Shown here: positions 26,415 to 36,579 of the stretch, in pieces
Numbering within the stretch: position 1 is the first letter of the stretch
Layout: every line of letters starts with the position of its first letter
Assembly: GCF_963677005.1 (NCBI RefSeq)
Contig: NZ_OY781616.1
Coordinates: 1,619,501-1,683,500 of the forward strand
Length of the DNA stretch: 64,000 nucleotides
Direction of reading: 5' to 3'
From: Maridesulfovibrio sp.
GTDB lineage: Bacteria > Desulfobacterota > Desulfovibrionia > Desulfovibrionales > Desulfovibrionaceae
Made by a program: the position numbers and the translations under genes
Notes under the pieces: generated by a model
What the model saw: only the letters and a program-made list of their open reading frames with translations
Database searches by the model: none
Told to the model about the DNA's origin: nothing

Positions 26415-29400
26415 ATGGATGATAATAAAAAAAAGGATAATCTCGAATACGCAGCCGCACCGCGTAATGACAAAGAGTTTGAAAAACATTGTTTAGAGAT
26501 AATAGAAGACTGGACAGCTAAGTATCATCCTGGAAAAAAGTTTAAAATAAAAAATGCAACACCGTCTCCGGTTGATATAGTTCTTATTGAAGATAATGGT
26601 GAACCTGATTTTACAGAGAATTTAAATGGAGAGGTTTATACATATGGCCTTAAGAACGAGTTTAAGAACGCTTATTTTATTGAATGTAAATTCTACTCAA
26701 GAAAAATTGAATTAGACAAACTGGCTAAATCAATACTTGTTGCTATCAGACATAAACCACAATCTTTAACATTAGGAACTCGTACTCATTTATCTTCACA
26801 AGCAGAAGAATATTTGAGTTTTTTTACCGGTTCACGTTTGTTTTGGGGAAACACTGATTTTCACATATGGCTTCCATTGTCAGATAAATCAGGTGTACAT
26901 TTACCCGATATACTTGCCGCAGAAAGTGAAGATCCAACGCTTAGCGGCACATATGATGTGGTCCATTATTCTCTATATGTGGAAGATGTTTTTTATAAGA
27001 TAAACATTGACCCGCATAAGGGTGATGACCTTTCAGTTAACCGAACGCAGCATATTTTGTTTAAAGCGCTGATTACACCTCCAACCCATACTAAAATAAA
27101 AAGAATTGATCGTGCGTATCTAGTTGTCACAAGCAAGGCCGGGGATGAGGTTCAAAGCCCTCTTGAAATAGAGAGATTGAAAGGGAGTACAAATTTAAAT
27201 CTCAAGACCAAGATTGCAGGCAGCCAGTTTGCGCCAGACATAAACTATGAAAGCTGTAAATTGTGCCTGTATTCTGGAAAACAACATCTTGAAAAGATAT
27301 ATCTGAAGCCTTTTCCAAATGTTCTTACAGACAAATACTTTCCTGTTTTACCGGACTTCAGAGAAAAGGAGACTTCTTCAGCCTATGAAAGATGGAAAAT
27401 TTCCGGAATGCCCCTGACTCTTGTCAGTGGAGAAAGTGGGATAGGCAAATCTTATTTTTGTAAGGAGATATGCAGAAAAGCAACTATAGATGGGTATACT
27501 GCTATTGAAGTAAGTATGTTAGGCGATGTCGATATTGGTTTTATTTCAGCCCTTGCCTGGGCTGTTGTCAGCCCTGACATGCAATTGATCCTGAAAAAAA
27601 ATAAGCAGACATTGAAAGATTTCATTAAGACTTGGTGTATAGCTAGCAGTACGGAAGATATACCGGAATATGAAATTGAAATTCTTACAACTCTACTAAC
27701 TAAGGGCACTATTGAAGAGATTGCTTCTGATGCATTGCTTGAAAATTTATCAAGAATGATTGTAAACAAGGGCATTCCAATTGTCTTTTATGCTCATGAT
27801 CTACATAAAACCAGCCCTGCCGTTGCCGGATGCCTTTTAAAACTAATCAAAGGTTTTTCCGATACTGGCTGGGGAAGAATAAAAATTCTCCTTGAACAAA
27901 GATTTCCGGCAGAACAAAACAACAATCTATGGGAAATCATACATGCCAACTATGGTGCAAGTATTTGGGATTGTGATAGTGTAGAACCTTTATCAGAACA
28001 ATTTGTTTCCCGAGAACTAGAAAAGTTATTACTATGCTCTGATGCAAAAAACGTCGCGAAGAAGATCGCTGCAAAAAGCGGACGAGACTTACAACATCTC
28101 ACCGTAAACTTGCAAACGCTCCTACACCGGGGAGCTATAGAACTGCATGCTCATCCATCCAGCAAGAAAGGGTGTTCGGCGTATGCTGTGTCGAATTTAA
28201 CAAACTTGGATAATTGCCTTTCTCGCATTCCTTCAGTTCGTGATAATGCTATCCATAATCTTTTGTCAGAGACACATGATAAATTAATTGCAGAAGGACT
28301 GAATCTTGGGTGCTACCTGCTTGGTTTGTTGGCAATTATCCAGTTAAGCCCAGGCGTGGGGCTGCTTTCAGGTTTGACCGGAAAATCCATTGCTGAAATG
28401 CAAGATGAATTAGATGCTCTAGTCGATGAACAGTTTCTTGTTCAGCGTAGAGATCAATACAAATTTACGCATGAATCATATAGAGAGGCTGCTCTTCCCT
28501 GGTTAGAAAAACAATCTAGAATCAAATCGTGGATCAGAAATAATGCGACACAGCCATGCGCACCTGTCAGTTTCGAAGAGTGTATAGTCAGGGGAAGAAT
28601 ATGGCGATATCTTAATTCGACCTCTGAAGCATTTGAGGCATTGAATGCAGCAATAAGCTTCGCCGGAAGCAGTTTTATATTTAAAATTGATGCTCATAAA
28701 GAAATGCACAAACTACTGAAGATAGATAGAGACCATGGCCGACATCATGAATTTTTTGAAAATTTTTCTGCTATCGGGTGGTATGGTCATTACACTTTAC
28801 CCGTAACAGAACAGATTGCGTTGACCGATGAAGCTATCGAATTTCATGGAAGCATTAGTATACTGGATTATCCAGACCCATATTACAAATACAAGTTATC
28901 AGAATTACACCGGATTAATACATGGCTTCACATTCAGAATCTGGATCAGCGGAACTACCTTCACTCAGCTGAAGAAGCCTTGAATTCAACTACAGACATA
29001 CACGAAATCGGCATGATGCTGAATCGCTATATACTGATCTGCCGGAATTGGGGGATGTATTCTTGTGGCATAAGAGGAGCTATGGCTTCTATCGTTCTTT
29101 GCGATGAAGTTTCGCATGAAAAGGATTCTGATTTACTCTCTGTAAACTATGCCATGTCAGCGCCTCTTATAGCCGAATCCGAATTTGGCAGAGAAGGCAG
29201 ACTAAGCTTCACCCAAGCTGCATGTGATAATCCTCATGCCTCAAAACGTGAACTGGCTCACGCCCACCTAGCCCATGCGGACTCTTTGACGATATGCGGA
29301 AACCTAGATGACGCTTCCAGTTGCTTGAGTTTTTCAAAAAAAGTAATGGAAGACTTGCGCATGGACAGTCTTAGTATCAGTTATCATCAAAGTCTGGGGA

Positions 29401-29972
29401 TGTGGCTCGCAGCCAAAGAAGAGTGGCATATTGCAAGTGATGCTTTTAAAAGGTCATTAGAAAAAGCTTCATGGCTGGGACAAAGACTGGAGGCTCTCAA
29501 GGCCGGGCAAAATCTACTGCTAGCCCATGTAAAAAACAACAGCTTTGCTGAAGCTGAAAAAATATATCAAATTGTACTCAAGCAATGTGTTGAAAATTTA
29601 GCCGAACCAGAATTCAAAGCAGTGGAAACGCTCTTAAATGGTATGATTGATAAAAGCCATGAATTGCTGCGTGGGCAAAAGCTTTTAAAAAATGATGAAG
29701 AAATAACCACTCGCATCGATTCCTTGGCAGCGAAGTTAGGCATACAAATCCCCAATAACAATAAGAGCTGTTCCAGTGTGTTCTTTACTGTTCTTCACAA
29801 TGCTAAATCGCTATCTATCGCATTTCCTGAATATTTCCATTTTTCAGACGATTTTGACAACCTTTTAAATCATGAAAGTCACGCCGGCATGGTCTCCCGT
29901 CCGGTTAACGGAATTTTCTGTGAAATAATGAATAGGGATAACGAAAGCTATCCTTTTTTGGTAATAGTTTAA
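26415..29972 (+). CDS. Nuclease / STAND-like NTPase / helical-repeat protein, Avs-like defence candidate
   Basis: 1185 aa. N-terminal PD-(D/E)xK-like nuclease: PVDIVLI (Asp near residue 53) and AYFIECKFYSRK (E-x-K near 91-93). Central P-loop NTPase: LVSGESGIGKSYFCKE (Walker A near 337-346) and PIVFYAHDLHKTS (Walker B-like near 455), with winged-helix-like sequence after it (SPGVGLLSGLTGKSIAEMQDELDALVDEQFLV). The C-terminal 450 residues are helical and TPR-like (RELAHAHLAHADSLTICGNLDDASSCL and so on). This domain order matches antiviral STAND proteins, where the repeat region recognises a phage protein and triggers the nuclease. Single gene with no clear ribosome site before the ATG; AT-rich compared with neighbours, suggesting horizontal origin. 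Confidence 0.8.
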   Translation: MDDNKKKDNLEYAAAPRNDKEFEKHCLEIIEDWTAKYHPGKKFKIKNATPSPVDIVLIEDNGEPDFTENLNGEVYTYGLKNEFKNAYFIECKFYSRKIELDKLAKSILVAIRHKPQSLTLGTRTHLSSQAEEYLSFFTGSRLFWGNTDFHIWLPLSDKSGVHLPDILAAESEDPTLSGTYDVVHYSLYVEDVFYKINIDPHKGDDLSVNRTQHILFKALITPPTHTKIKRIDRAYLVVTSKAGDEVQSPLEIERLKGSTNLNLKTKIAGSQFAPDINYESCKLCLYSGKQHLEKIYLKPFPNVLTDKYFPVLPDFREKETSSAYERWKISGMPLTLVSGESGIGKSYFCKEICRKATIDGYTAIEVSMLGDVDIGFISALAWAVVSPDMQLILKKNKQTLKDFIKTWCIASSTEDIPEYEIEILTTLLTKGTIEEIASDALLENLSRMIVNKGIPIVFYAHDLHKTSPAVAGCLLKLIKGFSDTGWGRIKILLEQRFPAEQNNNLWEIIHANYGASIWDCDSVEPLSEQFVSRELEKLLLCSDAKNVAKKIAAKSGRDLQHLTVNLQTLLHRGAIELHAHPSSKKGCSAYAVSNLTNLDNCLSRIPSVRDNAIHNLLSETHDKLIAEGLNLGCYLLGLLAIIQLSPGVGLLSGLTGKSIAEMQDELDALVDEQFLVQRRDQYKFTHESYREAALPWLEKQSRIKSWIRNNATQPCAPVSFEECIVRGRIWRYLNSTSEAFEALNAAISFAGSSFIFKIDAHKEMHKLLKIDRDHGRHHEFFENFSAIGWYGHYTLPVTEQIALTDEAIEFHGSISILDYPDPYYKYKLSELHRINTWLHIQNLDQRNYLHSAEEALNSTTDIHEIGMMLNRYILICRNWGMYSCGIRGAMASIVLCDEVSHEKDSDLLSVNYAMSAPLIAESEFGREGRLSFTQAACDNPHASKRELAHAHLAHADSLTICGNLDDASSCLSFSKKVMEDLRMDSLSISYHQSLGMWLAAKEEWHIASDAFKRSLEKASWLGQRLEALKAGQNLLLAHVKNNSFAEAEKIYQIVLKQCVENLAEPEFKAVETLLNGMIDKSHELLRGQKLLKNDEEITTRIDSLAAKLGIQIPNNNKSCSSVFFTVLHNAKSLSIAFPEYFHFSDDFDNLLNHESHAGMVSRPVNGIFCEIMNRDNESYPFLVIV

Positions 29973-29974
29973 AT

Positions 29975-30943
29975 TTATTTAAGATTATCCCAACTGTTCT
30001 GAATGCTTGAGCAGTATGAGTCATGAAATATCTGTTTAAACCCGTAGGTTAAACTTTTATGGAGTAGTCTTTCATAAAACGGCGTTCTTCTAGCATACAT
30101 CCACCACTTTGCTGCATACGGTTCATTGGGTTTTTGTGTCGGCTTTTGTCCTGCAAAATGTATGATGTAAGCATTATCTAAAAGATGTTCTATCTCTGAG
30201 TCAGATAAATTACGCATTTTTTCTCTTTCAAAAATCAACCCCCAGAACACATTCCACAATTGGTCGAGTACAAATATTTTACCATCATATGCCGCATTCA
30301 GCACATCCTGATCGCCAAAATATCCTTTGTTCTTGTGTGCAATATCAACAACTTTATCGTAGATGTTTGCTTCATTTATTTTTTGGATATTAAAGACAAC
30401 AATCCCGGAATTAACATAGTTAGACATATCTTTGAATCCAAGATCATCGCATAAGTGTTTTGCGACATTAAGATCAGCTGCAATATCACAGTTAGGATCT
30501 AAAGCAGCAGCGCAGCAGTGGTTTCTAATGTCTATTCTCAGCAGGTTGGAAATGTCAGTTTGCACTAAAGTATCACAGTCAAGATAGATTACTTTTGAAT
30601 AGTTACACGCAACCAGTGGGGTAAACAAGATATAGTACGATGCTGGAGAAAGCGACTGCGGCAACTTCCACGTTTCGGAATTACTTTTTTTTACAAAATC
30701 AGTTACTGAAAAAAAACGTAATGAGATGTTAGGTTTACCCTGCAAAATGGTTAACAGGATCTGTTTAGAATATTTATTTATGCCATCTTCAAGAATAACG
30801 ATATCGTAGTTGTTCTCTTCTGATGAATTATCAACTAAAGAAAGAATAGACACAGACAGCATGTCTACATAATTATCGTCAGAAGTATAGAAAATGGGAA
30901 TATTGTTTTTATTGAAAGCGGGTTTAAGATCTGTTGCACTCAT
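29975..30943 (-). CDS. Glycosyltransferase family 8 protein
   Basis: 322 aa from ATG 30943 (GGAG 10 bases upstream, which itself forms part of an in-frame TTG further up). GT8 features: IPIFYTSDDNYVDMLSVSILSL at the N-terminus, the DxD motif in VIYLDCDTLVQTD, YVNSGIVVFNI, DQDVLNAAYDG and IIHFAGQKPTQKP. Transfers a sugar, typically galactose or glucose, onto lipopolysaccharide core or a similar surface glycan (LgtC/RfaI type). Follows the GT9 gene by 15 bp. Its 3' end meets the STAND gene tail-to-tail with 2 bp between them. Confidence 0.88.
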   Translation of the reverse strand: MSATDLKPAFNKNNIPIFYTSDDNYVDMLSVSILSLVDNSSEENNYDIVILEDGINKYSKQILLTILQGKPNISLRFFSVTDFVKKSNSETWKLPQSLSPASYYILFTPLVACNYSKVIYLDCDTLVQTDISNLLRIDIRNHCCAAALDPNCDIAADLNVAKHLCDDLGFKDMSNYVNSGIVVFNIQKINEANIYDKVVDIAHKNKGYFGDQDVLNAAYDGKIFVLDQLWNVFWGLIFEREKMRNLSDSEIEHLLDNAYIIHFAGQKPTQKPNEPYAAKWWMYARRTPFYERLLHKSLTYGFKQIFHDSYCSSIQNSWDNLK

Positions 30944-30958
30944 GCTTACTAACTCCAA

Positions 30959-31897
30959 TCAGATTTCATACTTCAGCTTTTTAATTGAACTTGAGACTTT
31001 ATCAACTATGCGCAATAGTAATTTTTCACCATCGTAGTCATCCGGCATGATCGCAAGGTTTGTATTGAACGGATATGCCCATCTTAACATCACAGATGGA
31101 ACAAAAACTTTCTTGTACTTAGCCTCATAAGTATATTTGTTTTCCATGTGAAATATTGAAATAAGATCTTTATTTAAAGCTGTTGCAATGTGCATTGGAC
31201 AACTATCAAAACCAATATAGAAGTCTGAAGCCCAGATAAGTGCAATTGCTTCACGCAAGGTGCGTCCAGGGTTTTCCAAGCCAAGATCCTGATCTACAGA
31301 ATTCTTTCTTCCAATTTGAAAGAAAGAAGCTCTGTCTTGTAGTATCTCTGTTAATTTCAGCCAGTTTTGCACATTCCATGGACAATTACCCGGACTGCTG
31401 GTTGTTCCCCCTGGATGCAGGCAAACTAATGGCCTCGGTAAATGTTGTAATGCTCTTAGTGCCCAAGCCTTCTCTGTTTTTGTTAAGTATAGGGAAGGCC
31501 GCAAGACTCGGGGGCGAATGCCATATGCAAAACATATATTTTCAATGACATGACTGAGTTGGACTAACGAAAGTTCTTCACTATTCACACCGATAAAGCC
31601 TTCCTGGTCGACTTCATCTGCGTTTATTATTTTTCCGATGAAAGGATTGTTTTCAAAAAAAGGATAGGGAGACTCGTTAGGTACAACACCAACTTTGGGT
31701 GAAATAGGTGCGGTAATTATAGAGATTGGCCTACCAAGACTCATTGCGTAATCATCTATTAATCTGGTGTAGACTAAGACGTTTCCTAGGCCGCTTCCTG
31801 CACAATTTGGAATAGCCAAGTCCGCATTATGTTTACGTGCATAGCTTTTTGATAAAGGCAAAAGCCCCGATTCAACCGACACATTCTTTTGCAGCAT
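30959..31897 (-). CDS. Glycosyltransferase family 9 (heptosyltransferase-like) protein
   Basis: 312 aa. GT9 signature elements: LVCLHPGGTTSSPGNCPWNVQNWLKLTEIL, then FFQIGRK and the late FYIGFDSCPMHIATALNKDLISIF where heptosyltransferases have GxDSGxxHxA. Likely adds a heptose or other sugar to a surface glycan. The usual N-terminal Rossmann start is shortened. Ribosome site not evident. It lies 20 bp after the recombinase gene and 15 bp before the GT8 gene on the same strand. Confidence 0.75.
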   Translation of the reverse strand: MLQKNVSVESGLLPLSKSYARKHNADLAIPNCAGSGLGNVLVYTRLIDDYAMSLGRPISIITAPISPKVGVVPNESPYPFFENNPFIGKIINADEVDQEGFIGVNSEELSLVQLSHVIENICFAYGIRPRVLRPSLYLTKTEKAWALRALQHLPRPLVCLHPGGTTSSPGNCPWNVQNWLKLTEILQDRASFFQIGRKNSVDQDLGLENPGRTLREAIALIWASDFYIGFDSCPMHIATALNKDLISIFHMENKYTYEAKYKKVFVPSVMLRWAYPFNTNLAIMPDDYDGEKLLLRIVDKVSSSIKKLKYEI

Positions 31898-31917
31898 AAT
31901 TTTTAGTTATCGATACA

Positions 31918-32847
31918 TCACTCCCTCAAAAATTTCTTCCGCGGATGCTTCTGTGCTAGTATGTCCCGTTGAGACGAGAGGCTTACGTGGGTGTAGATCT
32001 CCGTTACCGACAACGAACTATGACCTAGTAATGTTTGGATATTTCTAATATCTACACCGTTTTCAAGCAACATTGTGGCTATTGTATGGCGGAACATGTG
32101 CGGGGTGATGTGCTCGGTTACCCCGGCAATTTGGCTGTATTTTTTGATAATTCTTCTTACGGACTGGTCGGAAAGAGGACGCATATCTCTATTAAGGAAA
32201 AATGACGGAGAATCATGCAGTGTTGATGCATATAGGCGGGAATATTCTTTTAAAATATTGAGCGAACTTTTTTCACAAAGAGGGATAAGCCTTTGTTTGT
32301 TACCTTTACCATTTATTTTTAATGTATTATTTTTTAAATCTATTTCAGATGGTGAAATGCTGCATAGCTCTGATACTCTTATCCCCGTTGCGAACAACAA
32401 TTCTATTATGCAGATATCTCTGGTTGTTTGTTTATAACCAATACTGTTCGGATTAAATTTATTTTTTTCTATATAAGCATATTTAATAAGTCTCAATAGT
32501 GATGTTTTTTTAATTGTTTTTGGCAGCTCTGTCGATCTGCCTATCTTTATATGAAGCTTTCTAAAAGGTGAAAATTGAATTTTATCTTCTCTTTCAAGAA
32601 AATTTAGAAAAGACTTAAGTGTTGCCAGCTTTCTCTTTAATGTTTTTGGTTTATATATTCCATTAATTTCTACCAGATAAGACCTTATTAAATCCTTATC
32701 CAGATCAGTTACATTTATTTCTCCAACATTTGTTATTTTTTTAAATTGCTCCAAGTCCATATTGTATGCTTGTATAGTTAATGAAGAGAGACATCTTTCT
32801 AAAGAACAGTATTGCAGGAATGATTTTATGGCGTGATTCAGTTTCAT
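31918..32847 (-). CDS. Tyrosine recombinase (XerC/XerD-like integrase)
   Basis: 309 aa from the ATG at 32847; AAGGAG sits 9 bases upstream, whereas an ATG at 32856 directly abuts it. SAM-like N-terminal domain and a complete catalytic domain: R in [10 protein letters not shown] in GKGNKQRLI, HxxR in HMFRHTIA, H in LGHSSLS and the nucleophile Y in TEIYTHVS. It is not the integrase of the tRNA-Leu island, which lies 11 kb away. It may be the integrase of a second element containing the GT and STAND genes, or a recombinase acting on a local switch; no att repeats were found by eye. Confidence 0.92.
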   Translation of the reverse strand: MKLNHAIKSFLQYCSLERCLSSLTIQAYNMDLEQFKKITNVGEINVTDLDKDLIRSYLVEINGIYKPKTLKRKLATLKSFLNFLEREDKIQFSPFRKLHIKIGRSTELPKTIKKTSLLRLIKYAYIEKNKFNPNSIGYKQTTRDICIIELLFATGIRVSELCSISPSEIDLKNNTLKINGKGNKQRLIPLCEKSSLNILKEYSRLYASTLHDSPSFFLNRDMRPLSDQSVRRIIKKYSQIAGVTEHITPHMFRHTIATMLLENGVDIRNIQTLLGHSSLSVTEIYTHVSLSSQRDILAQKHPRKKFLRE

Positions 32848-33250
32848 ATATAGCATCTCCTTCTTTTTGTTGTTTTTTCATGCGACAAAAAGATTGGATG
32901 TACAATTGCTATAAATTCAATAATTTAGATCAAATGAAACATTGGTCGGTGAAAATAAGCGGAAAAAGAACTGTCGGTAACACGCAGCCGGATATCAGCA
33001 TGGAAAGGCTAAAATTATGGATTCATGGAAACGTGCAGCTGATTTCTCGAACGTAAGTGGGGACACTTGAATCTTGGATCGGTGGTCAATATTCAGCCGC
33101 CCCTGGAAGATCAATGGCTATGAGATGTCTTGGACAGCAGGGGCCGCAGAATCAATCTGACTTAGAGTCAGCCAAAATGTTCATATTGCGGACAGTAAGC
33201 CGGCTTGTAGAAAGAAGTAATGACGGGGAAATATTATCCGTGAAAAGAAT
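32848..33250. other. Intergenic region between the recombinase and the secretion operon
   Basis: 403 bp. Contains the recombinase promoter. Short frames exist but none has a convincing start or codon pattern. No repeat or RNA is seen. Confidence 0.5.
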
Positions 33251-35251
33251 CTAAAATTCGATGTGACTTTCCTGCAATATGCTCTTCCCTGCCGGGGTGT
33301 AGATTACTGCCCCAAGTGCTTCGATTACAGAACTGTCGTATTTCTGGTCAGCCATGCTTTGCAGAATTTCTACTGCCTGCCTTGCGGTTTTGGCTTTTCT
33401 GTAAGATCGTTTCTGAACCAGCGCGCTGAAGGTATTGGTTACACCTAGAATTCTGGCCAACATGGAAATTTCGTTTCCCGACAGCCCATTGGGATATCCC
33501 GACCCATCAAGATTTTCCTGCATCTGCCATATTGTCTGTGGAATGGGCAGATCAAACTCCACCCCCTCGAGAATCCTGCAGGTATGCTCTATGTAACGCT
33601 GGGTTTCCCTGATCTCTTCCGGAGTAAGTTTACCCTGTTTTTCCATTATCTCTCTGGGCACAAACGTTTTGCCCACCTGAGAAAGAATTGCAGCGGCCTC
33701 CACTGTTGCGCAGTCAGTATCGGAAAGAAGCAGTGTTTCCGCTATTTCAAGGGCCATTTTACGCATGAGTGAAGTGTGTCCGTCAAGGAAAGGTACGCTT
33801 TCCACTGCCCGGATCAGCGCGTTTATGACCTGCTGACGAACTTCAACGGCTCGTTTTGATGCGTTTTTATCAGAGGTAATATCCCTGTAAACAGTCAGAA
33901 CGGCATCTCCATCCTCTTCTACGGTGCAGGGTACAGAGGTAACCTGGAGAACCGAAGAACCGGCTCTGCCGGGCATGACCATTTCCTCACTGTATGCGGA
34001 ATTGGACATGGTCGCCATCTGGTCCCCGTGAGAAATGGTTTCCGCATTGATTTCTCCGAAAACCTGTTTATCAGTCAAACCTAGTGCAGCCCGGCTTTCC
34101 AGCCCACCCATTTTCGCAAACGATTTGTTTACGAACAGAAATCCCCCATCACCGCTGTTTTTTACACTGACAGGGGTAGGCATGGTGTTGCAGACAAGTT
34201 TGAGAAGCCTGTTTTCGCTCCGCTGCTGAATCAGATTTTCTTCATTTTTTGTGGAGGATAAATAATACCTGCGAGTTGAAACAATGAATTTAATCGTCAG
34301 GACAAAAAAGACTACGCATCCAAGCGCAAGGGCCGCGATAAGGGCTGTCCCTGTTTTGAAAATATTCAGATCATCATTTGCAGCCGCAACATCAGTTTCC
34401 ATGAGTACCCACCAGTTGATCGCAGGGATAAACTCGGCAGAGGAATATACCATATCTGAATTCTGCAGATTTTTCCTTTTTCCGAACTCAACTTTGGTTA
34501 TCCCCGAAAGGTCGGCGCTGACGTCCTGCAACTCCAGATTATCCGAATGTCCCAGTATAACATCCTGATAAGCTGAACCGTACTGCTGTATCAGATGTAT
34601 GCGACTGCCGTTTTCAAGTTCGCGTGCAGCAGCAAGAAAGGACCTGAGAATATCACTCAGGGGTACGGTGAGCACCAGCACTTTAGTTGGTTCAACCTCG
34701 GTAGAAAGAGCTTCGGCCGGGAACACAGGGAGAAAAAGATCCGAAGTCAATATTCCTGAATTCTCACGGAGAGGGGAAAAAACCGGAATCCTGTTTTTCA
34801 ATACAAGCTCGACCAGTCGGCGATATTCTCCAGCGCCTCCTTCCAACTGCCGCCCCGATGTGGAGTAAAGACTGCCGTCAAGATTAAACAGATAAGCTGA
34901 ATCAAAACCGGAAACCTTCACAAAATTGCCAAAGTCCTCGCGGGCTTCTTCCCTGTGTTTTTTATCCGCGCCTGCAAGTCCCTTTACGGCGAACCTGAAA
35001 ATTCGAGCCCTGGCCAGTTCCCTGCCCCGGATCACATATTCCACCAACCTAGAACTGAGTAATTCTACGTCGTCACTTATTACTGCCGCCTGATATTCAC
35101 TCAACCGCTTGGCGGCCTCGGCTTCCTTATCCCGCCAAAGTTTATCCACTCCGTAGTAAAGACATCCTGCTACCGCCAGAAACAGCAGAAGAAGAGCAAT
35201 ATTGCGCAGGTTGAACAATCTTTTCACTATATCAAATATTTTTATTAACAT
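33251..35251 (-). CDS. Membrane sensor with PAS and degenerate HD-GYP domain
   Basis: 666 aa. Membrane segment about 15-35, extracytoplasmic sensor region to about 290, second membrane segment about 295-320 (ALIAALALGCVVFFVLTIKF), PAS about 345-455, HD-GYP-like domain about 460-655. The GYP part is present (DGSGYPNGLSGNEISMLARIL near 582), but the HD dyad is replaced: AAILSQVGKTFVP stands where active enzymes have AAxLHDIGKixxP. The metal-binding HHE before GYP reads MQE. It probably cannot hydrolyse cyclic di-GMP and may bind it or signal by protein contact. Last gene of the adhesin secretion operon, 35 bp after the HlyD gene, so it likely regulates adhesin export. Confidence 0.85.
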   Translation of the reverse strand: MLIKIFDIVKRLFNLRNIALLLLFLAVAGCLYYGVDKLWRDKEAEAAKRLSEYQAAVISDDVELLSSRLVEYVIRGRELARARIFRFAVKGLAGADKKHREEAREDFGNFVKVSGFDSAYLFNLDGSLYSTSGRQLEGGAGEYRRLVELVLKNRIPVFSPLRENSGILTSDLFLPVFPAEALSTEVEPTKVLVLTVPLSDILRSFLAAARELENGSRIHLIQQYGSAYQDVILGHSDNLELQDVSADLSGITKVEFGKRKNLQNSDMVYSSAEFIPAINWWVLMETDVAAANDDLNIFKTGTALIAALALGCVVFFVLTIKFIVSTRRYYLSSTKNEENLIQQRSENRLLKLVCNTMPTPVSVKNSGDGGFLFVNKSFAKMGGLESRAALGLTDKQVFGEINAETISHGDQMATMSNSAYSEEMVMPGRAGSSVLQVTSVPCTVEEDGDAVLTVYRDITSDKNASKRAVEVRQQVINALIRAVESVPFLDGHTSLMRKMALEIAETLLLSDTDCATVEAAAILSQVGKTFVPREIMEKQGKLTPEEIRETQRYIEHTCRILEGVEFDLPIPQTIWQMQENLDGSGYPNGLSGNEISMLARILGVTNTFSALVQKRSYRKAKTARQAVEILQSMADQKYDSSVIEALGAVIYTPAGKSILQESHIEF

Positions 35252-35286
35252 TGCGGCACCATAAAATTTTTTCTTGTCCTCAAACT

Positions 35287-36579
35287 CTACCGGGTGGGAT
35301 TTTCCGAAAGCGCCCCGCGCATTCCTCTGGTAATGGGAGAGAGCAGATATTCAAGTACACTTTCCTCTCCGGACAGAATATTGACTTCCACGATCATCCC
35401 GGGAAGAAAATCACTTACTTTTCCCGAATCATCGCCGACAGTGTCCAATATGACGCGGTAATACCAGCTGCGGGTAAGGTCATCAAAATAGGTCTTGGCC
35501 GAAATATTTACTATTTCAGCTTTGAGCATTGTTTCATCGGAAAATTCATATGACGAAGGGCGGATCTTTGCCTGCATGCCGTTCCAGATTTTAGTGCGGT
35601 CACTGGGCTGGACCTTGCCCTCAATGCGTATGGATGCGTTTGAAGGAACAATTTCCGCAAGCGACTCTCCGGAGCGCACTATTCCACCCACGGTGTTGGC
35701 GCTGAGCCTGTAAACAGTTCCATCAACCGGGGCTCTGATCACACTGCGGACAATCTGTTCGTTGGCGGCCTTCAATTCCTCACGCACGGCTTGCAGATCG
35801 GAGCTTACAGTGTTGATCTCCTCCCTGATGTCTCGATAGAAATCAAGCCGTTCCTGACTGATGCGCTGACGCAGTTCCCTGATTTCAAGAGCATACTCGT
35901 CACGCTTGTTGTAGGTCTCCGCTATGCTGGTCGTGATCTTGGCCAGTTCGGTCTTGCGCTGCAAAAGAAGCTGGCGCGAGCCTATGCCCTTTTTTACCAT
36001 AGGTGCCAGCATGTCATACTGTTCTTTAAGCACCTTCTGCTCGTCCAGCAGGTTTCTTACGTGATCCTCACTAGCTGCAAGTGCGGCTTCCGTCTGCTGA
36101 ATCTTTGTTTCGAGAATATTGATCTTCTCATCCAGAGCTTCGCGGCGGAAACGGGCAAACTGCAATTCACTGCGCTCTTCCGGGGTACTCACGCTCTTTT
36201 CAAAGTCATCGGTGCTGTCGGTACTTTCCGCCATGAGCCGGGCAAGCCTTGCATGGAGACGTTTCAACATGATCTGGGACTTGTTGCGCTTCTCGGTTAT
36301 ATTGGTGTTGGCTATGGCTACAAGCTCCTGCCCCTTTTTAACCTTATCCCCTTCCTGAACAAAAACCTTTTCAACTACTCCGCCTTCAAGGTGTCCGACA
36401 ATCTTATCTGTAAGATTGGTTGCCACAACTCCCTGGGCACGAACCGTCTTTTCAATCTTGTTGAAATGAGCCCAGATCAGAAAAGAAACCATAAAAACAA
36501 AAATGAGAATCAGCACAATACAATTGCCGAAACTGTTCTCCAACGACCAGAGCAGATTGCTTTTCCAGCTTCGTCCCAT
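35287..36579 (-). CDS. HlyD-family type I secretion membrane fusion protein
   Basis: 430 aa. One N-terminal membrane segment (about 18-38), the biotinyl-lipoyl start KTVRAQGVVATNLTDKIVGHLEGGVVEKVFVQEGD, a long coiled coil (about 100-280), the second lipoyl half (RAPVDGTVYRLSANTVGGIV) and a beta-barrel end. Joins the ABC exporter to TolC. Its ATG overlaps the ABC stop (TAATG). LapC-type adaptor of an adhesin exporter. Confidence 0.93.
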   Translation of the reverse strand: MGRSWKSNLLWSLENSFGNCIVLILIFVFMVSFLIWAHFNKIEKTVRAQGVVATNLTDKIVGHLEGGVVEKVFVQEGDKVKKGQELVAIANTNITEKRNKSQIMLKRLHARLARLMAESTDSTDDFEKSVSTPEERSELQFARFRREALDEKINILETKIQQTEAALAASEDHVRNLLDEQKVLKEQYDMLAPMVKKGIGSRQLLLQRKTELAKITTSIAETYNKRDEYALEIRELRQRISQERLDFYRDIREEINTVSSDLQAVREELKAANEQIVRSVIRAPVDGTVYRLSANTVGGIVRSGESLAEIVPSNASIRIEGKVQPSDRTKIWNGMQAKIRPSSYEFSDETMLKAEIVNISAKTYFDDLTRSWYYRVILDTVGDDSGKVSDFLPGMIVEVNILSGEESVLEYLLSPITRGMRGALSENPTR

